Of a DNA stretch of 64,000 nucleotides, positions 1 through 8,177 are shown one piece after another. Source of the stretch: Catenulisporales bacterium (GTDB taxonomy: Bacteria; Actinomycetota; Actinomycetes; Streptomycetales; Catenulisporaceae); NCBI GenBank assembly GCA_019510485.1, contig JAEKKI010000169.1, positions 1 through 64,000 of the forward strand. The letters run 5' to 3'. The translations under genes and the position numbers were made by a program. The first letter of the stretch is position 1; the number at the start of each line of letters is the position of its first letter. Below the pieces are notes generated by a model. The model had not been told where the DNA came from, made no database searches, and was given only the letters and a program-made list of their open reading frames with translations.

Positions 1-1070
1 TAGCCCTGGGCCTCGATGTCCTTCCACGGCGCGTCGAAGCGCTTGGGGCCGATGAGCGAGAAGACCTCGCCCTCCAGGCCGTCCTCCCGGACCAGGGTCG
101 CCGTCAGGCCGAGGCGGCGGCGGGACTGGATGTCGGCGGTGAAGCGGAAGACCGGTGCCGGCAGCAGGTGGACCTCGTCGTAGATGATGAGGCCCCAGTC
201 CCGGGCGTCGAAGAGCTCCAGGTTCGCGTACAGGCCCTTGGTCTTGCGGGTCAGCACCTGGTACGTGGCGATGGTGACCGGCCGGATCTCCTTGCGCGCG
301 CCGGAGTACTCGCCGATCTCCTCGTCGGTGAGCGTGGTGCGCTTGAGCAGCTCCCGGCGCCACTGGTGCACGCTGACGGTGTTGGTCACCAGGATCAGCG
401 TCGTGGCCTCCACCCCGGCCATCGCCGCCGCGCCGACGATCGTCTTCCCGGCGCCGCAGGGCAGCACCACCACACCGGAGCCGCCGTGCCGGAACCCCTC
501 GGCGGCCTCCTTCTGGTACGGCCGCAGCGTCCAGCCCTCCTCGCGCAGGGCGATGTCGTGGTGCTCGCCGTCGACGTACCCGGCCAGGTCCTCGGCCGGC
601 CAGCCGACCTTCAGCAGCACCTGCTTGAGCGTCCCGCGCTCGGAGGGGTGCACCTTGATGGTGTGCTCGTCGACCCGCGTGCCGATCAGCGGCTGCACTT
701 TCTTGTGCCGCACCACTTCTTCCAGCACCGGCACGTCGGTGGTCTCCAGCACCAGGCCGTGCACCGGATGCTGGAGCAGCCGCAGCCGGCCGTACCGGTC
801 CATGGTGTCGGCGATGTCGACGAGCAGCGCGTGCGGCACCGGATAGCGCGAGTAACGGAGTAGTGCGTCGATGACCTGCTCGGCGTCATGCCCGGCGGCG
901 CGTGCGTTCCACAGCGCCAGCGGCGTCACGCGGTAGGTGTGGATGTGCTCGGGCGAGCGTTCCAACTCCGCGAACGGCGCGATGTCACGCCGGCAGTCTT
1001 CGGCCAGGGCGTGGTCGACTTCCAGCAGGAGGGTCTTGTCGGACTGGACGATGAGGGGGCCGTCGGGCAC
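1..1070 (-). CDS. XPB/ERCC3-type DNA repair helicase, N-terminal two thirds (runs off window)
   Basis: Superfamily 2 DNA helicase of the bacterial XPB family, expected to unwind DNA during repair. Translation from the GTG at 1070 gives 356 residues and then leaves the window, so the C-terminal helicase lobe is not visible. Residues 1-170 form the XPB N-terminal domain. The Walker A motif PCGAGKT is at 204-210, the DEVH box at 299-302, the TAT motif at about 323-325, and VREDG, the XPB RED motif, follows at about 327-331. The GTG was chosen because it gives the MPDGPLIVQSDKTLLLEVDH-like N-terminus usual for actinobacterial XPB; no strong Shine-Dalgarno is seen. A companion helicase-associated protein is encoded at 11098. 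Family assignment is secure; cellular role is inferred from the family. Confidence 0.93.
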   Translation of the reverse strand, partial: MPDGPLIVQSDKTLLLEVDHALAEDCRRDIAPFAELERSPEHIHTYRVTPLALWNARAAGHDAEQVIDALLRYSRYPVPHALLVDIADTMDRYGRLRLLQHPVHGLVLETTDVPVLEEVVRHKKVQPLIGTRVDEHTIKVHPSERGTLKQVLLKVGWPAEDLAGYVDGEHHDIALREEGWTLRPYQKEAAEGFRHGGSGVVVLPCGAGKTIVGAAAMAGVEATTLILVTNTVSVHQWRRELLKRTTLTDEEIGEYSGARKEIRPVTIATYQVLTRKTKGLYANLELFDARDWGLIIYDEVHLLPAPVFRFTADIQSRRRLGLTATLVREDGLEGEVFSLIGPKRFDAPWKDIEAQG

Positions 1071-1226
1071 AGGCGGGCTCCTTGGCGTGGGACTGCGGCT
1101 CGTGGCGCTTGCGTCGGGGACGGTGGCCTACGGGCGGGATCTACCAGTGTCGCACGGGTGGGAGTGTGGCGGGGGCCATGGGGCGAACCCGTTGCGCGAG
1201 CGTGAGTACGGCATCGCGCAGCGTGA

Positions 1227-2702
1227 TTACTCGGCTTCTTCAGCACGCCACCGCGCCGCCGGCTGCTCCTGCCACGGCCGAGGCCCCTCCAGCGGCCGGT
1301 ACTCGACTCCCAGCGCGTCAAGCCGCTCCAAGTGCTTCACCAGCCGACCGCGGAACTCGTCGTAGTCGCGTTCCGCGCCCGACCACACCGTTTCGCTGAA
1401 GGCGCACAGCCGAGGCCACGCCTGATAGTCCACGACCCGCGGCGAAGGCATGTACTCGCTCCACAGCGTGGCCTCAGAACCGATGACGTGCGATGCCAGA
1501 TCGGAAGGCATGTCCTCGGGAACCGGCTCGAAAGCGTACGCACGCTCCAAGGTGGTGGGGGCGGCCCAGGGAGCGCCCGGTTCACCGGGAGCGTCCGACT
1601 GGCGGTAGTCGAAGTAGACCCAGGTGCAAGGACTGGTCAAGGTGTCATGGCCGCGCCGCGCCGCTTCAACCGCGCCCTCGGTGCCGCGCCACGAGGAAAC
1701 GACGGTGCCGGGAAACAGCGCCCCCTCAAGGATCTCGTCCCATCCCAGCAGCTTGCGCCCCTTGGCCGCGACATGCGCGCTGATCTGGTGCAGGAACCAG
1801 GCCTGCAGATCCTCCTCGGTGGACAAGCCCAGCTCCGCCTTCCGCTGTTGCGCCCGCGCGCTCGCCTTCCACTCCTCCTTCGGGCACTCGTCGCCGCCGA
1901 GGCAGATGTAGTCGCCGGGGAACAGGTCGCAGATCTCGTCCATGACGTTCTGGTAGAACGCGACCGTGGCGTCCTCGACGTTCAGCACGGTGGTCGCGAT
2001 TCCGAAGCGGGTCCACACCTCGCGCGGTCCGGCCGCCGCGGGCACGTCCTGGTTGCCCAGTTCCGGGTACGCCGCGATGGCGGCGGTGGAGTGGCCGGGG
2101 ACGTCGATCTCCGGCACGACCGTGATGTGCCGTTCGGCGGCGTAGGCGACGATCTCGCGGATGTCGTCCTGGGTGTAGAAGCCGCCGTGCGGCCGGCCGT
2201 CGCCGAGGGTCTCCCGGCGCCAGGAGCCGACCTCGGTCAGCCGTGGGTACCGCTTGATCTCCACTCGCCAGCCCTGGTCCTCGGTCAGGTGCCAGTGCAG
2301 GACGTTCAGCTTGTGCAACGCCATCAGGTCCAGGAAGCGCAGCACCTCGCGCTTGGGCAGGAAGTGGCGGGCCACGTCCAGCAGGACGCCGCGCCAGCGG
2401 AAGCGCGGGGCGTCGATGATCTGGACGTGCGGCAGCGGCCAGGTGTCGGGCCCGCCGGCCTCCCGCAGCGCCGCCGGCGGCAGCAGTTGGCGCAGCGTCT
2501 GCTCGGCGTGGAACACGGCGGCCGGGGTGTCGGCCTCGAAGGTGACCCCGTCGGCGTCCACGGTCAGCCGGTAGCCCTCGGGCCCCAGTTCCGGCAGGCC
2601 GTTCCGCAGGGTGACCGGGGTGTGGGAGCCGAAGCGGAACTCTCCGGATCCGCGCTCCAGGAGCAGGGGCTTGGGGATGACCGAGATCTCGGGGGCGTCC
2701 AT
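1227..2702 (-). CDS. beta-N-acetylhexosaminidase, glycoside hydrolase family 20
   Basis: Hydrolyses terminal beta-linked N-acetylglucosamine or N-acetylgalactosamine, probably from chitin or peptidoglycan fragments. The protein has 491 residues from the ATG at 2702. An N-terminal GH20b-like domain covers about 1-100 and the GH20 barrel about 103-450. The catalytic Asp-Glu pair lies in the motif CLGGDECPKEEW, at about residues 271-272, and the HWHLTEDQGWR motif near 136-146 is typical of the family. I see no signal peptide, so the enzyme may be cytoplasmic or exported by another route. A TTG three codons upstream is an alternative start. The gene is divergent from a small hypothetical gene, and a 13-bp palindrome sits in its promoter region (2722-2734). 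Confidence 0.93.
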   Translation of the reverse strand: MDAPEISVIPKPLLLERGSGEFRFGSHTPVTLRNGLPELGPEGYRLTVDADGVTFEADTPAAVFHAEQTLRQLLPPAALREAGGPDTWPLPHVQIIDAPRFRWRGVLLDVARHFLPKREVLRFLDLMALHKLNVLHWHLTEDQGWRVEIKRYPRLTEVGSWRRETLGDGRPHGGFYTQDDIREIVAYAAERHITVVPEIDVPGHSTAAIAAYPELGNQDVPAAAGPREVWTRFGIATTVLNVEDATVAFYQNVMDEICDLFPGDYICLGGDECPKEEWKASARAQQRKAELGLSTEEDLQAWFLHQISAHVAAKGRKLLGWDEILEGALFPGTVVSSWRGTEGAVEAARRGHDTLTSPCTWVYFDYRQSDAPGEPGAPWAAPTTLERAYAFEPVPEDMPSDLASHVIGSEATLWSEYMPSPRVVDYQAWPRLCAFSETVWSGAERDYDEFRGRLVKHLERLDALGVEYRPLEGPRPWQEQPAARWRAEEAE

Positions 2703-2721
2703 GCCCGACAAGATCTCACGG

Positions 2722-2738
2722 ATCGGTCACCGATTAAA
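2722..2738 (-). promoter_or_regulatory. palindrome overlapping a candidate -10 of the GH20 gene
   Basis: ATCGGT-C-ACCGAT is a perfect 13-bp palindrome at 2722-2734. It directly abuts a TTTAAT sequence on the minus strand (2733-2738) that could be the -10 element of the hexosaminidase gene, which places the palindrome around the transcription start where a repressor would block. It does not resemble the DasR site as I know it. The regulator is unknown. Confidence 0.35.
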
Positions 2739-2830
2739 CCAAAGGCAGAGCGTTGATCGACATCACATCGCGCGGACCGAGAGGGCAAACTGCACGTGCA
2801 AAGGGTCTGTGCATCTGCCGGTTGCGCGAA

Positions 2831-2836
2831 TACCCT
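2831..2836 (+). promoter_or_regulatory. candidate -10 for a leaderless start at 2844
   Basis: TACCCT lies seven bases before the GTG at 2844. No Shine-Dalgarno precedes that GTG. The spacing fits transcription starting at the start codon. A clear -35 is not visible. Confidence 0.3.
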
Positions 2837-2843
2837 GTATATC

Positions 2844-3227
2844 GTGGACGAGTCCTTAGTGGATGCTTTCGAACCGGTGGCCCGTGATCTCCGCGCCGCC
2901 GGGCTCGACTGCCAGCTCGCTGATGACGCCTCCGGCCAGGACCCCAGACTGGGCGCCACGGCCGAACTGATCGTCTCCGGCGTGAAGGTGGGCCTGCTCA
3001 CTCTCGGCGCGGCCGTCCTGGACACCGACTCCCGCACGCTCTACCTCGCCGCGCAGACCCAGCGCCTGGTGCAGGCCAACCTCGGGCTGGGCGGCCGGGT
3101 CATCGAGTGGCCGCCGTGCCTGCCCAGCCACGGGCATCCGATGATCGCCACCCGTGGCCGGCAGACGCCGCTGTGGACGTGTCCGCTGGACGGCTCGATA
3201 TCGGTGGCGATCGGCGCGCATCCGTAG
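2844..3227 (+). CDS. hypothetical protein, 127 aa
   Basis: I do not recognise a family. The product is a small soluble protein with no membrane segment or signal peptide. Residues about 40-90 alternate hydrophobic and polar stretches typical of a beta-rich fold, and the last 40 residues are rich in Pro, Gly, His and Cys (WPPCLPSHGH, WTCPLDG). The GTG at 2844 is preferred to a start at 2796 because it follows a -10-like TACCCT at leaderless spacing and removes a Cys-rich stretch of low coding character. The reading frame has the GC bias expected of a real gene. It is divergent from the GH20 gene and convergent with the TetR gene, 33 bases away. Confidence 0.55.
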   Translation: MDESLVDAFEPVARDLRAAGLDCQLADDASGQDPRLGATAELIVSGVKVGLLTLGAAVLDTDSRTLYLAAQTQRLVQANLGLGGRVIEWPPCLPSHGHPMIATRGRQTPLWTCPLDGSISVAIGAHP

Positions 3228-3260
3228 ACGTCGACGCGCCAGACAGCCGGAAGTCGCACC

Positions 3261-3974
3261 TCACCTCGGCAGATAAGCCCGCAGAAAGTAGTCCACACCC
3301 CGCGCCACCCGCTTGGCGAACTCGGCCTCGAAGTCCGCCTCCGGCCCGATCCGCCGGATGTCCATCCCCGCGACCGCGGTGAGCTGATACGCCAGCAGGT
3401 CCGGCTCGGCCAACACCTCTGGCGGCACGTCCAGCAACCCCGCGCGCACCAGTTCGGCCAGCAGCCGGTTCAAGCGCGGATACGTACGCCCGGGACCGTT
3501 GTGGAGCCACCGCTCCTGCAGATCGGGATGATGGTCGGCCTCGGAGTCGACCAGCTTGCGCAGGCCCACTAGTGGGCCGGTGTAGACCGTGCGGACCCAT
3601 TCCTCGGTGAGCCGCAGCAGCGCCGCGCGCAGGGCTTCCGGCTCCGACAGCGTGGCCGGGTCCGGGAAGCCGACGTCCATCAGCTCCATGATGTGCGCGG
3701 TGGCCGTGTCCTGGATGCTGTCGGTCATGGCCATGAAGAGGGCGTCTTTGTCCCCGAAGTGGTTGTAGACGGTCTGCTTGGAAACCTTCGCCTCGGCCGC
3801 GATCGCGTCGACGCTGGCCCGGCTGAAGCCCTCGCGCAGGAAGACCGAGGCCGCGGCCCGCAGGATCGCGAGGCGCTTCCTGGGATTGCCCGAGTTTCCC
3901 GGGTCGCCCGGCCCGCCTGCATCGCCTGGGCCGCCCTGGAGTTCGGCGGCGTTCGTCACGGCCATGGGCCCCAT
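3261..3974 (-). CDS. TetR/AcrR family transcriptional repressor
   Basis: Predicted repressor of the divergent efflux gene at 4079. The protein has 237 residues from the ATG at 3974. After a Gly/Pro-rich N-terminal tail of about 30 residues comes the TetR helix-turn-helix, from RLAILRAAASVFLREGF to VSKQTVYNHFGDKDALF (about residues 33-80). The rest is a helical ligand-binding and dimerisation domain. The reading frame stays open upstream to 4040, but those codons run through the operator palindromes, so a start at 3974 or at the second ATG (3965) is more likely. GGAGAGA lies just before the first ATG. The usual family logic (autoregulation plus control of the adjacent transporter, relieved by a drug-like ligand) is inferred from layout. 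Confidence 0.9.
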   Translation of the reverse strand: MGPMAVTNAAELQGGPGDAGGPGDPGNSGNPRKRLAILRAAASVFLREGFSRASVDAIAAEAKVSKQTVYNHFGDKDALFMAMTDSIQDTATAHIMELMDVGFPDPATLSEPEALRAALLRLTEEWVRTVYTGPLVGLRKLVDSEADHHPDLQERWLHNGPGRTYPRLNRLLAELVRAGLLDVPPEVLAEPDLLAYQLTAVAGMDIRRIGPEADFEAEFAKRVARGVDYFLRAYLPR

Positions 3975-4000
3975 TCTCTCCGACGGCTCCGATTGCTTGT

Positions 4001-4062
4001 TTGGACTCAGGAGTCTAATATTTTGGACTACTGAGTCCAAATCTATGGACCTAGCAGTCCAT
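4001..4062. promoter_or_regulatory. three evenly spaced TetR-type operator palindromes
   Basis: Three related inverted repeats lie between the divergent tetR and MFS genes. They are TTGGACT-4-AGTCTAA (4001-4018), TTGGACT-4-AGTCCAA (4023-4040, perfect 7-bp arms) and ATGGACC-4-AGTCCAT (4045-4062, perfect 6-bp inner arms ATGGAC/GTCCAT). Their centres are at 4009.5, 4031.5 and 4053.5, exactly 22 bp apart, about two helical turns. The region is AT-rich for this genome and should contain both promoters. The best candidate binder is the neighbouring TetR protein. Confidence 0.75.
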
Positions 4063-4078
4063 GAGCTTCGGGAGCGCC

Positions 4079-5647
4079 ATGTCCGACCAGCAGCGGGCGC
4101 CCGACCGCCTGCCCCGCGAATTCCTCAAGATCGGCGCCGCGCTGGTGCTCGGCTCGGCGACGGCGATGCTCGACGCGACGGTCGTCGCCGTGGCGACCCG
4201 GACGCTGGCCCTGCGGTTCGGCTCGACGCTGTCGGCGGTGGCCTGGGTGTCGACCGCGTACCTGCTCACGATGTCCGTCGTGGTGCCGCTGTCCGGCTGG
4301 GCCATGGGCCGCTTCGGCGGGCGCCGCGTGTGGCTGGTGGCGGTGGCGGCGTTCCTGGCCGGCTCGCTGCTGTGCGGCCTGGCGTGGTCGATCCCGAGCC
4401 TGATCGCCTTCCGCGTGCTCCAGGCGCTCGGCGGCGGACTGATCCAGCCGGTGGGCCAGGCTCTGCTCGGCCGCCACGTCGGCCCGCGCTACATGGCGCG
4501 GGTGATGGCTGTGATGTCGGTGCCGATGGCGCTGCTGCCGGTGCTGGGTCCGGCGGTCGGCGGGCTGCTGCTCGCCGAGCTGGGCTGGCGCTGGATCTTC
4601 TTCATCAACCTGCCGATCGGCGCACTGGCGATCGTGCTGGTGCGGCGGTGGGTCCCGGCCTCGGAGTCGGCCGAAGCGGCGCCGGCCACGGCGACGCGGT
4701 TCGACTTGCGCGGCTTCGCCCTGATATCTCCGGGACTCGCCGCGCTCGTCTACGGCTGCTCGGCGGCCGGCGACCACGGCGGCTTCGGCGCCCCGGCGGC
4801 CTGGTTGCCGATGGCCGGCGGCGCCGCGCTGCTGGTGACGTTCGTGCTCTACAGCCTGCGCACCGCGAGCACTCCGCTGCTGGACCTGCGGCTGTTCCGG
4901 AACAAGGCGTTCAGTTTCGCGATGCTCAACGCCCTGCTTCTCGGCGCGACCCTGTTCGGCGCCATGTTCCTGCTGCCGCTGTACTTCCAGCAGGGCCACG
5001 GCTTCTCCCCGCTGCGGGCCGGTCTGGTGCTGGCGCCGCAGGGACTGGGAACGGCCTTCTCGACCTTCGTCGCCGGCCGGCTGACCAACCGGGTCGGGCC
5101 GCGGCGGCTGGTGCTGACCGGGACGGCGGTGGCGACGGCGGCGACGGTTCCGTTCGCGCTCGTCGGCGCTTCCACCTCGGCGCTGGAGCTGAGCGCCCCG
5201 TTGTTGCTGCGCGGCCTCGGCCTCGGACTGGTGACGGCGCCGCTGATCACCGCCGGGTACTCCACGCTGCGCCGCGAGTCCATCCCGCAGGCCACCACCA
5301 CCTTCAACATCCTGAACCGGGTCGGCGGCTCGATCGGGACCGCGGTGCTGGCGGTGATGCTGGAGCGCGGGCTCAGCGGCGGGGCGCCGACGGCGGCGCG
5401 GGTGGCGTCCGCGTACGGCCACACGTTCTGGTGGGCGCTCGGCTGCACAGCGGTGACGCTCCTGGCCGCCGCCTTCCTGCCCGGAGCGAAGGCGATGCGG
5501 GCGGCACTGGCTCAGGCCGGTGCGCAGGCCCCGGCTCAGGCACTCACTCAGGGCTCGGTCTCGGCTCCGGTCCCGACTCCGCTCACCGCCCCGGCCGGCC
5601 GGGAGCGCGCCTCCGCCGGCGCGGGACCGAGCGTCATCCGGCCTTGA
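4079..5647 (+). CDS. MFS drug efflux transporter, DHA2 (EmrB/QacA) family
   Basis: Integral membrane proton-coupled exporter of 522 residues with about 14 predicted membrane segments, the DHA2 topology. The early motif TAMLDATVVAVATRTLALRF and the motif-C-like region PMALLPVLGPAVGGLLL are visible. The start is the ATG at 4079, preceded by GGGAG at 4070-4074. The upstream ATG at 4061 overlaps the third operator palindrome and has no ribosome site. The C-terminal 60 residues are Ala/Pro/Gln-rich and cytoplasmic. The gene is divergent from the TetR repressor, and its 3' end overlaps the convergent marC gene by 14 bp. The substrate is unknown; control by the TetR protein is inferred. Confidence 0.92.
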   Translation: MSDQQRAPDRLPREFLKIGAALVLGSATAMLDATVVAVATRTLALRFGSTLSAVAWVSTAYLLTMSVVVPLSGWAMGRFGGRRVWLVAVAAFLAGSLLCGLAWSIPSLIAFRVLQALGGGLIQPVGQALLGRHVGPRYMARVMAVMSVPMALLPVLGPAVGGLLLAELGWRWIFFINLPIGALAIVLVRRWVPASESAEAAPATATRFDLRGFALISPGLAALVYGCSAAGDHGGFGAPAAWLPMAGGAALLVTFVLYSLRTASTPLLDLRLFRNKAFSFAMLNALLLGATLFGAMFLLPLYFQQGHGFSPLRAGLVLAPQGLGTAFSTFVAGRLTNRVGPRRLVLTGTAVATAATVPFALVGASTSALELSAPLLLRGLGLGLVTAPLITAGYSTLRRESIPQATTTFNILNRVGGSIGTAVLAVMLERGLSGGAPTAARVASAYGHTFWWALGCTAVTLLAAAFLPGAKAMRAALAQAGAQAPAQALTQGSVSAPVPTPLTAPAGRERASAGAGPSVIRP

Positions 5648-6248
5648 TGAACGCCCGCACCGCGTCCGCCACCATCTGCACGGCGATCGCCGACAGCAGC
5701 AGACCGGCGATCCGCGTCACCAGCGTCACCCCGGAGTCCTTGATGACCCGGATCACCTGCACGGAGAACCGCATCGTGAGCCACAGCGTCAGATGGATCG
5801 CGACGATGGCCAGCGCCACCGCGTCGATACCGGCCCAGTGCGCCGTCCCGGCCCGCTTGGCGAACAGCATCACCGCGACGATCGCGCCGGGTCCGGCCAG
5901 CAACGGCGTCCCCAGCGGCACCAGCGCCACGTTCACCGACTCGTTGCCGCTCGACGGCTCATCCGACTTGCCGGTCAGCAAATCCAGGGCGATCAGCAGG
6001 AGCAGCAGGCCGCCGGCGGCCTGCAACGCCGGCAGCGTGACCCCGAGATAGTCCAGGATCTGCTGGCCGAACAGCGCGAAGACGCAGATCACGCAGAAGG
6101 AGACCACGGAAGCCTGCCACGCCGCGCGCGTGCGCTGCGCCTTGGTCTTCCCGTTGGTGAGCGCCAGGAAGATCGGCAGTGTTCCCGGCGGGTCCATGAT
6201 CACGAACAACGTGATGAGGGCTTCGAGGAAGAGTTTGGCGTCGAACAC
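5634..6248 (-). CDS. MarC family integral membrane protein
   Basis: A 204-residue protein with six predicted membrane segments and the MarC hallmarks VIMDPPGTLPIFLAL near residues 17-31 and VPLGTPLLAGPGAIVAVM near 111-128. MarC proteins are inner-membrane proteins of unsettled function; the old multiple-antibiotic-resistance link has not held up. The start is the GTG at 6248, preceded by AGG and GGG stretches. The 3' end overlaps the convergent MFS gene by 14 bp. No partner gene is apparent. Confidence 0.9.
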   Translation of the reverse strand: MFDAKLFLEALITLFVIMDPPGTLPIFLALTNGKTKAQRTRAAWQASVVSFCVICVFALFGQQILDYLGVTLPALQAAGGLLLLLIALDLLTGKSDEPSSGNESVNVALVPLGTPLLAGPGAIVAVMLFAKRAGTAHWAGIDAVALAIVAIHLTLWLTMRFSVQVIRVIKDSGVTLVTRIAGLLLSAIAVQMVADAVRAFIKAG

Positions 6249-6342
6249 CCCGAAGACCTATCACCTTTGTGGCTCCGAGATCACCCCCACCGGGGCGCCC
6301 ACTTGCGGAAACGGGTGACGAAACGGTGACGAAACCGGGTGA

Positions 6343-7542
6343 TCACAGCTTGGCGAACGCCGCCTGAAGATCCGCCACAAGGTCCGCCGCGTCCTCCAAC
6401 CCGACCGAGAACCGCAGCAGTCCGGCGTCCGGCCGGGCTTCCGGGGCGACGTGGCGGTGGCTGAGCGAGGCCGGGTGGGTGATCAGCGTCTCGGCGCCGC
6501 CGAGCGAGGCCGCGTGCAGGATCAGCCGCACGTTCTCGGCGACCGTGGCCGCCGCGTCGTAGCCGCCGCGCATCTCGAACGACATCATCGCGCCGGGCAG
6601 CAGCATCTGCCGGTCCGGGCCGAGCAGGCCGTCCGGGTCGCCGCCGGGCAGGCCGGGGTAGTGGACGCGCTCCACCGCGGGATGCGAAGCCAGCCATTCG
6701 GCGAGCGCCTGCGCGCTCTGGCAGGCGCGCCGCACCCGCAGCGGCAGCGTCTGCAGGCCCCGGTGCAGCAGGTAGCCGGCCAGCGGATGCATCAGGCCGC
6801 CGGTCTGGATGCGGATGTCCCGCAGCCGCGCGGCCCACTCCGGGGTGGTCGCGACGATCCCGCCGAGCACGTCGGAGTGCCCGCCGATGTACTTCGTCGC
6901 GCTGTGCACGACCAGCGTCGCGCCGTGCCGGGCCGGCTGTTGCAGCACGGGGGTCGCAAAGGTCGAATCCACCAGGTACGGCACGTCCCCGCACGCCGCC
7001 GACACCGCGTCCAGATCGAGCAGCCGGGCCGTCGGGTTGGCCGGGGTCTCGACCACGACCAGCGCGGTGTCCGGCCGGTCTGCCAGGGCGGCGGCGATGT
7101 CCGCCGGGCCGTCGACCCACGTCACCTCCGTGCCGAGCGTGCCCTTGCTGAGCAGACCGTCGGTGCCGCCGTAGATCGGCCGGATCGCGACCACGTGCCG
7201 CTTGCCGGCGGCGCCCGGTCCGGTGGTGGCCGCTAGCAGGCAGGCGCTGATCGCCGCCATCCCGCTGGCGAAGGCCACCGCCTCCGGCAGCCCTTCCAGC
7301 TCGGCGAGCGCCTGCTCGAACCCGGCCGTGGTCGGGTTCCACATCCGCTGGTAGACCAGGCCGCCCTCGGCGGTCGGCGGCCCGCCGGCGGTCAGCGAGG
7401 CGTAGCTCTCACCGCCGGCGTCGACGCCGGGCAGGTGGTAAGTCGACGCCAGGTCGATCGTCGGCGTCGGCTTCGTGGGGACGCGTCCGGCGTGGACGGC
7501 TGCGGTCGCGGTGACCCTGGCGATGTTCCGGTCGGCACTCAT
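6343..7542 (-). CDS. PLP-dependent trans-sulfuration enzyme (cystathionine gamma-synthase/lyase type)
   Basis: Fold-type I pyridoxal-phosphate enzyme of the Cys/Met metabolism family, 399 residues. The cofactor lysine is K217 in the motif SATKYIGGHSD. ETPANPT (about 165-171) and YLVDSTFATP (189-198) are the usual PLP-contacting stretches, and FASGMAAISA at 91-100 binds the phosphate. The family includes cystathionine gamma-synthase, cystathionine gamma-lyase, O-acetylhomoserine sulfhydrylase and methionine gamma-lyase, and sequence alone does not separate them here. The YASLT segment near residue 47 resembles actinobacterial cystathionine gamma-lyase-like proteins. The gene stands alone, with 94 bases to marC and 91 to the cold-shock gene on the same strand. 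Confidence 0.88.
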   Translation of the reverse strand: MSADRNIARVTATAAVHAGRVPTKPTPTIDLASTYHLPGVDAGGESYASLTAGGPPTAEGGLVYQRMWNPTTAGFEQALAELEGLPEAVAFASGMAAISACLLAATTGPGAAGKRHVVAIRPIYGGTDGLLSKGTLGTEVTWVDGPADIAAALADRPDTALVVVETPANPTARLLDLDAVSAACGDVPYLVDSTFATPVLQQPARHGATLVVHSATKYIGGHSDVLGGIVATTPEWAARLRDIRIQTGGLMHPLAGYLLHRGLQTLPLRVRRACQSAQALAEWLASHPAVERVHYPGLPGGDPDGLLGPDRQMLLPGAMMSFEMRGGYDAAATVAENVRLILHAASLGGAETLITHPASLSHRHVAPEARPDAGLLRFSVGLEDAADLVADLQAAFAKL

Positions 7543-7633
7543 GGAGCGATTATGCGGGGGTCGTCCGAGGGGCGGGCAGGGCCGTTCGCGATGCGGTGGC
7601 CTGCTCCGGTCGGCCGCGTCCCAGCCCCGCGTC

Positions 7634-8029
7634 TCAGCTCTCGATCTGGTCGGCGACCGCGCGCAGCACGCCGGCGAGCTTGCGCGCGCTGGCCCGGTCG
7701 GGGTATTTGCCCCGCCGGAACGTCTCCGACATGCTGTCGAGCAGCTTCATCACGTCCTCGATGATGACCACCATCTCCTCGGCGGGCTTGCGGTCCCGGG
7801 CCGCGACCGCGGCCTCCACGCTCGGCCGGGTCTCCAGCAGGTGCACGCCGATGGCGGTCTCGCCGCGCTTGCCCGCGGCCACGCCGAACTCCACGCGCTG
7901 GCCGCTCTTGATGTCGGTGACCCCGGCGGGCAGCGCGGAGGAGTGCATGAACACGTCGGGCCCGTCGTCGCGGGTGATGAAGCCGAAACCCTTTTCGGTG
8001 TCGTACCACTTGATCTTGCCGGTAGGCAC
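7634..8029 (-). CDS. cold-shock domain protein with C-terminal extension
   Basis: A 131-residue protein with a canonical cold-shock OB-fold in the first 66 residues. RNP1 is KGFGFI (13-18) and RNP2 is DVFMH (25-29). These bind single-stranded RNA or DNA. The remaining 65 residues form a charged helical extension found in the long actinobacterial CspB/CspD-like proteins; its role is not known. The ATG at 8029 begins MPTGKIKWYD, the standard N-terminus. In Streptomyces, as I recall, a similar gene lies close to DUF3027 and mqnD/mqnB; here they are about 6 kb apart. Confidence 0.93.
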   Translation of the reverse strand: MPTGKIKWYDTEKGFGFITRDDGPDVFMHSSALPAGVTDIKSGQRVEFGVAAGKRGETAIGVHLLETRPSVEAAVAARDRKPAEEMVVIIEDVMKLLDSMSETFRRGKYPDRASARKLAGVLRAVADQIES

Positions 8030-8177
8030 GGTGGGACCCTCGCGTCTGCTTGTCGTCGTCGGTGAATCACTCTTGCGGGGTAAGCGTAGTCAGGGAACGT
8101 CTGCCGTGGGCGGCGTTATCCCCCTGTGCCGATCGAAGCGTTCCGGCTCAGGCGGACGTGCGTGGCCGGGGCGCCGA

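Noticed and set aside
2703-2843. DasR (N-acetylglucosamine) operator before the hexosaminidase gene
   Set aside because: The palindrome present does not contain the ACTGGTCTAGACC-like core.
4043-5422. Long open frame of 459 codons on the minus strand opposite the MFS gene
   Set aside because: It is an Arg/Gln/His-rich shadow of the high-GC MFS gene with no family features; the plus-strand frame has clear membrane segments and MFS motifs.
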